Of a stretch of 6,226 bases of DNA, positions 1 to 5,730 are shown piece by piece (the stretch's first letter is position 1; every line of letters starts with the position of its first letter). The stretch spans positions 1 to 6,226 of the forward strand of contig JBOIEE010000020.1 of the NCBI GenBank assembly GCA_050740975.1, written 5' to 3'. Made by a program: the position numbers and the translations under genes. Below the pieces are notes generated by a model. That model was not told the origin of the DNA, searched no databases, and was given only the letters and a program-made list of their open reading frames with translations. Source of the DNA: JBOHHR01 sp050740975. Its GTDB lineage: Bacteria; Pseudomonadota; Gammaproteobacteria; JBOHHR01.

Positions 1-791
1 CGAGCGATTTGGCGGCCGCCTATGGGATCGCAGTCACCGGTACTATGGTGATCGACACCATCCTAGCCTGCGTGGTGGTGCGAGTGCTGTGGCAATGGCA
101 CCCGATCGTCGTGGCAGTTGGAGTGAGCGTGTTTATCCTCATCGATCTGGCGTTCTTGGGCGCTAATGCGGTGAAACTGTTCCAGGGTGGCTGGTTCCCC
201 GCGGTCATCGCAGGAGCTGTGTTCACCGTGATGTCAACCTGGGATCGCGGGCGCCAGCTGGTGTCCGCGCGCCTGCGTGAAAGCGATATCCCCTTGCTGC
301 GATTCCTAGATACCTTGGGTACGGATACCCTTAGGCGTGTTCCCGGCACCGCGGTATTCCTCACCGCAAATCGCGAGGGCGTACCGCATGCGCTGCTTCA
401 CAATCTAAACCATAACAAGGTGCTGCACGAGCGCGTCGTCGTACTCACGGTGGTCACCCGCGACGTGCCTTTCGTCGCTGCGGGCGAACGCATTGAGGTG
501 CAGGCGCTTTCGCATAACTTCTACCGGGTAACCGTATACTATGGCTTCAAGGACGATCCGGATATTCCTAAAGCCTTGCGCGCCTGCAAGCCCCGCGGGC
601 TCACATGCGATTTGATGGAGACTTCGTTTTTCTTGAGCCGCGAAACGCTGATCCCCACCGCCCTGCCCGGTATGGCGCTGTGGCGGGAAAAGCTATTCGT
701 TAGCATGGCGCGCAACGCGGGCAGCGCGACCGCGTACTTCCGAATACCGACTAACCGGGTGGTTGAGCTGGGCAGCCAAATCGAGTTTTGA
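1..791 (+). CDS. kup: Kup-family potassium uptake protein, C-terminal part (5' end outside window)
   Basis: Low-affinity K+ uptake transporter of the inner membrane, thought to work as a K+/H+ symporter (family knowledge). The frame is open to the left edge; the first full codon is at 3-5, and 262 residues are visible of the roughly 620 usual for the family. The fragment opens with the family stretch SDLAAAYGIAVTGTM, followed by three hydrophobic segments at about 5-26, 33-58 and 62-79, the last containing QGGWFPAVIAG. The rest is the soluble cytoplasmic C-terminal domain, with the typical GTAVFLTAN (115-123) and PHALLHNLNHNKVLHERVV (128-146) motifs, and an intact end, so no truncation is seen inside the window. 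A TTG at 9-11 could be read as a start but lies inside a conserved membrane helix, so it is an internal Leu. The gene converges on the minus-strand export locus and is probably functionally unrelated to it. Confidence 0.95.
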   Translation, partial: SDLAAAYGIAVTGTMVIDTILACVVVRVLWQWHPIVVAVGVSVFILIDLAFLGANAVKLFQGGWFPAVIAGAVFTVMSTWDRGRQLVSARLRESDIPLLRFLDTLGTDTLRRVPGTAVFLTANREGVPHALLHNLNHNKVLHERVVVLTVVTRDVPFVAAGERIEVQALSHNFYRVTVYYGFKDDPDIPKALRACKPRGLTCDLMETSFFLSRETLIPTALPGMALWREKLFVSMARNAGSATAYFRIPTNRVVELGSQIEF

Positions 792-1281
792 GGAACCTCT
801 GACTAAAACTCAGTGGCTCTATGACATAGCCTTGCAACGGCTAACCATGGAAACAAAGGCTTAGCACGGTACGGTAACAAAACGCACCGTGGGATGCTAC
901 GGAATTGCTACCCTGGCAACCTAATCGTACAGCCGTACCAGCTTTAGAATTGGCTCCTCAGCTATCATGTCTTCTGTCTTGCTGGCGTGGACGATGTTAA
1001 AGGTGTCGGAATATATCAGTACCGTCGGGGCGGGAGCGACCTGAAGCATCTCTGTCGCCAGGATCTGTGCCTTTTCAAGTGCGCCCGCCGAGGATCCCAG
1101 ACGTGCATAGAGCTTGAGCAGGAATGATGTCATGGACTCCGACATCAATGCGATCCCGAACAAGAGGATGGCGAAAGGCTAAGGGGATTTCAGATTTCCA
1201 TGGCGATAAACAGCGGCCGGTCGGCATAGAAGCGCTGACATGGTGGCGGTCCGCAAAAAGTATCGAGATCGACCTAAGATA
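792..1281. other. Intergenic region between convergent units
   Basis: This 490-base stretch separates kup from the export locus. It contains one small minus-strand reading frame (921-1163) and a weak candidate terminator just after the M50-HlyD gene (both listed separately). Just downstream of kup are two small inverted repeats, TAGCC/GGCTA at 827-831 and 839-843, and CACGGT/ACCGTG at 865-870 and 886-891; neither is followed by a T-run, so neither is a convincing terminator. From 1164 to 1254 no gene, RNA or repeat is recognisable. Confidence 0.6.
921..1163 (-). CDS. Small hypothetical protein or gene remnant
   Basis: Not recognised. The frame gives up to 80 residues from a TTG at 1163; in-frame ATGs at 1145 and 1133 would give 74 or 70. 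It is closed upstream by a TAG at 1181-1179, and no proper Shine-Dalgarno stands before any of these starts (a GGAG only 3 nt before the 1133 ATG is too close). Codon third positions look GC-rich, as in the neighbouring genes, and the C-terminal half (ILATEMLQVAPAPTVLIYSD, then an acidic helix-like tail ending LKLVRLYD) looks protein-like, which is the only support. With no clear start, it could be the 3' end of a decayed gene whose front was lost, a genuine small protein, or a chance frame. It lies on the same strand as the export genes, about 120 nt after them and behind a candidate terminator, so membership of that operon is doubtful. Confidence 0.3.
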   Translation of the reverse strand: MFGIALMSESMTSFLLKLYARLGSSAGALEKAQILATEMLQVAPAPTVLIYSDTFNIVHASKTEDMIAEEPILKLVRLYD

Positions 1282-1283
1282 CT
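1255..1283 (-). terminator. Candidate weak intrinsic terminator after the M50-HlyD gene
   Basis: Read on the minus strand, AGTATC (1283-1278) can pair with GATACT (1264-1259) around a 13-nt loop, and a run of five T follows at 1259-1255, counting the last stem base. It begins inside the stop codon of the M50-HlyD gene, a sensible place for the end of the operon. The stem is short and AT-rich, so termination would be inefficient if it occurs at all. Confidence 0.4.
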
Positions 1284-3402
1284 AAAACCCGCTCTCTCTG
1301 ATCAAGACAGAGGCAATCACATCGTACATTCGCTTAGCAAAGCTTCTTGGTTTGCCGGCGACGTTCACTACACCCCGCACGACCCGATCCGGCGGGATCG
1401 CATTGAGTACCGCTAGCCTGATGTGGTACACGGACGACTCTGGCACCAACTCATCCTTTGCATCACGCCGGACAGCGATTTTCCCTCCATAAACCGATGC
1501 CAAATACGGCAGCTCGAATCTATTGATACCTGCCTCACCGATTTCGACCAGCCTCGCATTCAGCGGCCGTTGTTTCGGGTCATCGGGGAGAAACCGAGCT
1601 GGCTGGTTCACCTTAAGGCGTGTTAGGTCGGTCTCCGATACCAGCCCGCTCAATTCAGCACTCGTCGGCTCGACAACAAACGCTAGCGCTAGCTTCTGGT
1701 TGATCCAACGCCCACGATGCAGCGCATCCGCCACATCAGTGATCACTCCCGAAATGGGTGCACGAATGGTCAGCTTGCGTCGCTTCTTTTCCAATCCAGC
1801 CAGGCGCGACGACTCAGCCGTCCACTGTCGCAATGCGACATGCATGTTGGCCAGGTCTTCCGGGTTAGAAGCGAAACGGTGAAAGCGCAATCTGTGCACC
1901 TCCACCTTCTTTGCGGTAAGAACGAACTCTTGTTCAAGCTGTGGGGAATCTAGAATCAATAAGGTATCGCCTGCCTTCACCTCCTGGTTTCTCTTGGCAA
2001 TAACATCGATGATGCGCCCAGGCTCCGGCGCATACACGGTGGCATATTGGGCACTCTGGAGAATGGCTGGGAAGGACACACGGCCGCTCCAAGGGATGAA
2101 CGCCAAGGCCAACAATGCGCACACCAACGTGGCAATGACAACAAAGCGCCGCGTCTTAATAGCTGTGGATCGCATACTCCACCAAACGATCAGCTCTCGC
2201 ATGATCGGCAAAACGATAAACCACATGATCTCCACCGCAAACAGCACCAACCCCAGCGCCTTGAAGAAAAAGTGATACACCAGTAGCGCAATACCAATAA
2301 ACAGAAAAAATCGATATATCCAAGTCGCCCATGCATAGACAATAAGCTTAGTTTGCAATGAAACCAGTGTGTGCTCCGGCGGCGGTGCCTGGATCGCAAA
2401 CAACTGGCGACGGAGCGTCCATTTGGCGAGCGCAAATGAGCGTTCCTGCAGATTGTGCACGCCTAACAGATCCGACAGGATGTAGTAGCCATCAAAACGC
2501 ATCAGCGGATTCAGGTTGACCGCCAGCGGCATTAACCAACTCGTGGTCGCGATGATGAACACGGCACTGCGCAACGAGCCTTCGGGTAGAAAGCTCCACA
2601 AAAAGGTGCGGATCGCCGCGATGGCCAGCTCGGTAATTATCCCTGCGGCGCCAATGAGCATCCGTTTTCTTCTAGAACGCAGGCGCCATGCGTCGGTTGT
2701 GTCCGTGTATAACACCGGAAACAGAACCAATAATGCGATGCCCATGGTGGCCACCCGACAGCCGAATCGCGTTGCGGTGTAGGCATGTCCAAGCTCATGC
2801 AGGATTTTGATGGCCGCAAGCGCAACGCCATACAGAGCCGCGCCTTCGAGGGTGAAAAAATGCAGGAAGGTCGCCAGAAAGGCCTCCCACTGCCGCGACA
2901 CCAGGTAAAGCCCTATCCCTCCCAAAGCCAAAACGATGAGACCTGCGCTACGGCTAAATAGGGGTTTGACGAGGGGCAAACTAGCACGCAGGAAACGGTG
3001 CGGCCTGAGGATCGGGATGCGTACAAAGAGATAATTGTGGACCAGCCACTTGGCCCAGTGGGGTCGACTCGCTTGGTATTGTTGAAGATAGGCATCGAAC
3101 TTTCCCGTCGCCGATGCCTTGGTCAAGCTATTGGCGTAGAGAAATTTGATCAGCGCCGCGACATCCCAGGGTGTGACCTGGCAAGTGGTAGTGTCGCAAA
3201 CCGCCTGAACGAGCCGGTCGACTCGACCGAGAGACCAGCGTGACAACAGCTGGAAGGCAGTCCAGCCGATCCGAAAGAACCGGTTTCGAACGGGATCAAA
3301 TATCGTCCAGGTAGGGGAGCCGTCCAGATCGGACGGTCCTTCGAGGAGTTGCAGGTCTTCTCGTAACAGGGGCAGTGTTAGATCGTGTGCGGCCGCTGCC
3401 AC
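1282..3402 (-). CDS. M50-type membrane zinc metalloprotease fused to HlyD adaptor, with PqqD-like N-terminus
   Basis: About 706 residues from a GTG at 3402. Residues 30-95 resemble the PqqD/RiPP-recognition fold (TWTIFDPVRNRFFRIG, then AFQLLSRW, then a helical end). A polytopic core follows, with hydrophobic segments near 154-168, 184-200, 217-233, 247-270, 278-298, 352-378, 384-408 and 419-436. It carries the M50 zinc motif HELGH (202-206) and the second motif NPLMRFDGYY (298-307), whose Asp304 should be the third ligand, so the metal site looks intact. Residues 440-690 form an HlyD-type adaptor with two half lipoyl motifs (456-486 and 544-579). Similar proteins are annotated as putative peptide zinc metalloproteases. 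The likely role is an inner-membrane component that handles or cleaves an exported peptide; this is inferred. The frame is open up to an ATG at 3543, but that would overlap the upstream gene by 140 nt with residues unlike the family. The GTG, or a TTG at 3414, sits across the upstream TAA and suggests coupled translation. Confidence 0.85.
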   Translation of the reverse strand: MAAAAHDLTLPLLREDLQLLEGPSDLDGSPTWTIFDPVRNRFFRIGWTAFQLLSRWSLGRVDRLVQAVCDTTTCQVTPWDVAALIKFLYANSLTKASATGKFDAYLQQYQASRPHWAKWLVHNYLFVRIPILRPHRFLRASLPLVKPLFSRSAGLIVLALGGIGLYLVSRQWEAFLATFLHFFTLEGAALYGVALAAIKILHELGHAYTATRFGCRVATMGIALLVLFPVLYTDTTDAWRLRSRRKRMLIGAAGIITELAIAAIRTFLWSFLPEGSLRSAVFIIATTSWLMPLAVNLNPLMRFDGYYILSDLLGVHNLQERSFALAKWTLRRQLFAIQAPPPEHTLVSLQTKLIVYAWATWIYRFFLFIGIALLVYHFFFKALGLVLFAVEIMWFIVLPIMRELIVWWSMRSTAIKTRRFVVIATLVCALLALAFIPWSGRVSFPAILQSAQYATVYAPEPGRIIDVIAKRNQEVKAGDTLLILDSPQLEQEFVLTAKKVEVHRLRFHRFASNPEDLANMHVALRQWTAESSRLAGLEKKRRKLTIRAPISGVITDVADALHRGRWINQKLALAFVVEPTSAELSGLVSETDLTRLKVNQPARFLPDDPKQRPLNARLVEIGEAGINRFELPYLASVYGGKIAVRRDAKDELVPESSVYHIRLAVLNAIPPDRVVRGVVNVAGKPRSFAKRMYDVIASVLIRESGF

Positions 3403-3403
3403 A

Positions 3404-4750
3404 TTAGAAACCAATGAACTGCCGAATGGCGCCGATCGGACGTCGGAATAGGTAGAAAAACAGCGACACCGGTTCGCTGTAGATTTTTGCGGTGCCCTGT
3501 AGTCCGATCCGGACCGGGGAAGCAGATGCCTTGAGATCGGCATGCACGAGGTAAGCGAGTAAATCCCCTGGCAAAACCTCTGCTTTGTAACTCGCGTGGG
3601 TCACCGTCGCTTGTAGCGCATGCAATGGATCCACATCTAAAAAGACCTTGACCTCCGCACCCTCGCTGAAGACGATCGAATCATCGACCGCCAAATCGAT
3701 ACGCAGCTCGGTGCGCTTCGGATCGGCGATCTCCATCAGCCGCTCACCCACAACCACAGGACGGCCGATCCAATCCGCTTCATCACTGTATAGCAGCAGC
3801 CCGGCCCCCTGCGCTCGGACTTGCACTCGATTTAACCGATCGCGGGCATAATCCCGCTCGGCCTTACTCAATTCCACCCGGGCCTTTAGCAATGCCACCT
3901 CTGCCTTACTCTTCGTATCTTGAAAGGCGCCCTGAGCCGCCTTGCGAAACTCGGCAAGCGACACCGCCAATGCCTTCTCGGCCACTTCATAATCGTTTCT
4001 AAAGCTCGTGTCCTCGAAGGTAAGGAGCAGATCGCCCTCGGATACAGGTCGGTTGGGCGGCACCATGATCTCTGCGATCACGCCGTCCAATGGCGCACTG
4101 ACAACGATAGGGTCCGTGGCAACGATCTCTATAGGCGCCAGGGTCGAAAGGCGCACGGGCAGAAACATGGCGGCGCTTGCCACAACCACTAAGCTCCAGC
4201 CAATCCGCTTCGAGCGCCACTTGCTCGCGAGTCGCCGCTTTCCGGCAAACATTCCCCAAGCGTGGGCATAGGCGTCGCAAAGCCGTTTCATAAGGGTTAG
4301 CTCGTCGTCCCTCCAGCCCGTCTCTCGCGCCAGCCACAGTCCACCAAGAAATGCGCCATCGGGCCGCAATAGGGGGCACCAAAGAACATAGGGTAACGAG
4401 AACTCCCGCCAATCCTCTGCGAGTCCCGGACGGCACTTCGAGCTATCGAGCCGCTGGAGAGCATCGGGCAGGTCCTTTTCGCGCATCGCATCCAGGGCCG
4501 CTTCTACCCAGCGGATCAAGGGAGCATTGCGATCGATGACCGCGAGGCTAGCTGCGGCCTCTATCCGACAGCGGGAGCGTGGATCACCCTGAGAGGAGAA
4601 CAAAAACGCCTGACGGTAAGGCAGCAGCTGGCGCGTTTCATTGACGATAAGAAACTGCAGCGCTTTATCGGTCTGTGCCTTGCGGGCTTCTGCCTCCAAC
4701 TGCATGAGCACCGTGAGCCCATGCATTCCCTGCTCCACGGAAGGCTGCAT
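3404..4750 (-). CDS. GAF-like domain / HlyD periplasmic adaptor fusion, single membrane anchor
   Basis: A membrane-fusion (HlyD-type) adaptor of 448 residues from the ATG at 4750. Residues 12-168 form a soluble domain before the membrane helix, with GAF-like character (LQFLIVNETRQLLPYRQAFLF early; LPYVLWCPLLRPDGAFLGGLWLAR at 119-142, split here as two strands around the DG turn). A single transmembrane helix lies at about 183-200 after a basic stretch, which puts the N-terminal domain in the cytoplasm. The periplasmic part has a first half lipoyl motif (215-246, SAPLDGVIAEIMVPPN), a coiled-coil hairpin (250-305), a second half motif (308-342) and a beta-barrel region to about 425. An internal ATG at 4726 (residue 9) has the better ribosome site, so the true protein may be 440 residues. 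The gene begins 9 nt after the upstream adaptor and overlaps the start of the M50-HlyD gene. The GAF call rests on pattern only; the adaptor call is firm. Confidence 0.85.
   Translation of the reverse strand: MQPSVEQGMHGLTVLMQLEAEARKAQTDKALQFLIVNETRQLLPYRQAFLFSSQGDPRSRCRIEAAASLAVIDRNAPLIRWVEAALDAMREKDLPDALQRLDSSKCRPGLAEDWREFSLPYVLWCPLLRPDGAFLGGLWLARETGWRDDELTLMKRLCDAYAHAWGMFAGKRRLASKWRSKRIGWSLVVVASAAMFLPVRLSTLAPIEIVATDPIVVSAPLDGVIAEIMVPPNRPVSEGDLLLTFEDTSFRNDYEVAEKALAVSLAEFRKAAQGAFQDTKSKAEVALLKARVELSKAERDYARDRLNRVQVRAQGAGLLLYSDEADWIGRPVVVGERLMEIADPKRTELRIDLAVDDSIVFSEGAEVKVFLDVDPLHALQATVTHASYKAEVLPGDLLAYLVHADLKASASPVRIGLQGTAKIYSEPVSLFFYLFRRPIGAIRQFIGF
4733..4736 (-). promoter_or_regulatory. Ribosome binding site favouring the start at 4726 in the GAF-HlyD gene
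   Basis: On the minus strand GGAG lies 6 nt before the ATG at 4726-4724. The outer ATG at 4750 is preceded only by a C-rich stretch and the upstream stop codon, with no purine-rich site. Translation may therefore begin at 4726, or at 4750 by coupling to the upstream gene. Confidence 0.5.
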
Positions 4751-4759
4751 ACGGACGAG

Positions 4760-5554
4760 CTATTGGGGGGCGGCAAATTTCGCTGTTCCACTCATCCCTG
4801 CGAGGACATCGTGAGCTGCCGATGCGAATACGCCATCTACCCGGATAGTCTGACTGACCGGATCGACGCGGGCGCCTAGCTCAGACACCTTCGCCTGATA
4901 ATCGTTATCGGTCTCATCCAAGTGGAAGGTAAACGGTGTTCCGACCTTTAGCCACGTCAACCACGTGGACGGGACAATGATTTCGATCTCCAGATCACGG
5001 TCGTCTAGAATCGTCATCAGCTCCTGCTCCGGTGCCACCGTCTCGTGCTCGTGCACTTTCCTTTCGACGATTCGCCCCGGGTAAGGGGCCGTGATGACGC
5101 AGCGGCTGACATTGACGCCAGCACCCCGAGCTTCGGCAGCGGCCTTTTCGGCCTCGGCCTTGGAGACCTCGACCTCAAGCTTGCCAATCGCGTTGAGGCG
5201 CGAAAGCTCCATGTTGTTTTGGTAGGTCTTGCTGCGCGCGTTCAGCTCGGCCTTAGCGGAAGCGAGCTCCGCTTGATAGCGCGAGCAATCGAACCGGATC
5301 AGCACGTCACCTTCCCGAAAACGTTGACCCTGCTTAAATGGCAGCGCCGTAATACGGGCGGGGATTTCGCTCGAGAGCCTCGCCTCACTCTTGGGCTTCA
5401 CCAGCCCGCGGATATTTTCGAGTTGCGATATAGCCCGCTCATCGTCTTCCTCTTGAACAACCGCCTCCTGTGCAAATGCGGCAGAGAAAACAATAAGGAG
5501 CGCAAACCACAGCCCAACAAATACGGTCCGGCATCCACAAGCATCACGGTTCAT
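4760..5554 (-). CDS. Secreted periplasmic adaptor (HlyD/RND membrane-fusion type)
   Basis: A short periplasmic adaptor protein of 264 residues from the ATG at 5554, chosen because a strong AGGGGAG stands 7 nt upstream; ATGs at 5578 and 5575 have no such site. Residues 1-28 look like a signal peptide, with a hydrophobic core VFVGLWFALLIVFSAAFA and likely cleavage after AFA. A first half lipoyl motif follows (about 54-90, ending GDVLIRFDC), then a coiled-coil hairpin (91-150, with NNMELSRLNAIGKLEVEVSK), a second half motif (152-186, CVITAPYPGRIVERKV) and part of a beta-barrel (190-262). At 264 residues it is shorter than ordinary RND adaptors (about 350-400), so the membrane-proximal part seems reduced. 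Cys90 and Cys152 flank the hairpin and could form a disulfide. It lies between the TolC-like gene and the GAF-HlyD gene and should bridge the inner-membrane adaptors to the outer-membrane channel (inference). Confidence 0.85.
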   Translation of the reverse strand: MNRDACGCRTVFVGLWFALLIVFSAAFAQEAVVQEEDDERAISQLENIRGLVKPKSEARLSSEIPARITALPFKQGQRFREGDVLIRFDCSRYQAELASAKAELNARSKTYQNNMELSRLNAIGKLEVEVSKAEAEKAAAEARGAGVNVSRCVITAPYPGRIVERKVHEHETVAPEQELMTILDDRDLEIEIIVPSTWLTWLKVGTPFTFHLDETDNDYQAKVSELGARVDPVSQTIRVDGVFASAAHDVLAGMSGTAKFAAPQ

Positions 5555-5561
5555 GTCAACG

Positions 5562-5568
5562 CTCCCCT
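5562..5568 (-). promoter_or_regulatory. Strong Shine-Dalgarno deciding the start of the periplasmic adaptor gene
   Basis: On the minus strand AGGGGAG lies 7 nt before the ATG at 5554-5552. It selects this start over the upstream in-frame ATGs at 5578 and 5575, and it yields a well-formed signal peptide directly at the N-terminus. Confidence 0.75.
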
Positions 5569-5687
5569 GAATCATCAAGTAGCAGGTCTCTCAGTTACTT
5601 GCATTGAACACTTTGCGCAGGGTACTGTCTCGGCTTACAGGCATCCTCACAGTGCCCCCTCACCGGACATCGACTTCCGTAAAGGGA

Positions 5688-5715
5688 AAACTACCCGAGC
5701 CGTGTCGTCATTCAA
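5688..5715 (-). promoter_or_regulatory. Possible weak sigma70-like promoter before the adaptor genes
   Basis: Between the TolC-like gene and the first adaptor is a 176-nt gap, long for otherwise tightly packed genes. Read on the minus strand it contains TTGAAT (5715-5710), a 16-nt spacer and TAGTTT (5693-5688). Both boxes are imperfect and such matches occur by chance, so this is only a candidate for an internal promoter. No terminator is seen in the gap. Confidence 0.2.
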
Positions 5716-5730
5716 GACCAAGGTCGTGCG

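Noticed and set aside
865..891. CACGGT/ACCGTG inverted repeat downstream of kup as a terminator
   Set aside because: The stem is only 6 bp with a 15-nt loop and no T-run follows.
1192..1272. A 27-codon minus-strand stretch reading FCGPPPCQRFYADRPLFIAM, which recalls the end of a serpin-like protein
   Set aside because: It is bounded by stops on both sides, very short, and the resemblance is too loose to name a family.
1682..1693. Perfect 12-bp palindrome GCTAGCGCTAGC
   Set aside because: It lies inside the M50-HlyD coding region, encodes the Ala-Leu repeat of the adaptor domain, and is not repeated elsewhere in the window.
3216..3230. Near-perfect palindrome CGGTCGACTCGACCG
   Set aside because: It is inside coding sequence (an Arg-Val-Asp-Arg stretch), isolated, with a one-base centre; probably chance.
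3403..3543. N-terminal extension of the M50-HlyD protein from the ATG at 3543
   Set aside because: It would overlap the upstream adaptor by 140 nt in another frame, and the extra 47 residues look like random out-of-frame sequence.
3999..4436. A 145-codon minus-strand frame overlapping the GAF-HlyD gene
   Set aside because: It is another frame of the same strand within a well-supported gene and its translation has no coherent domain.
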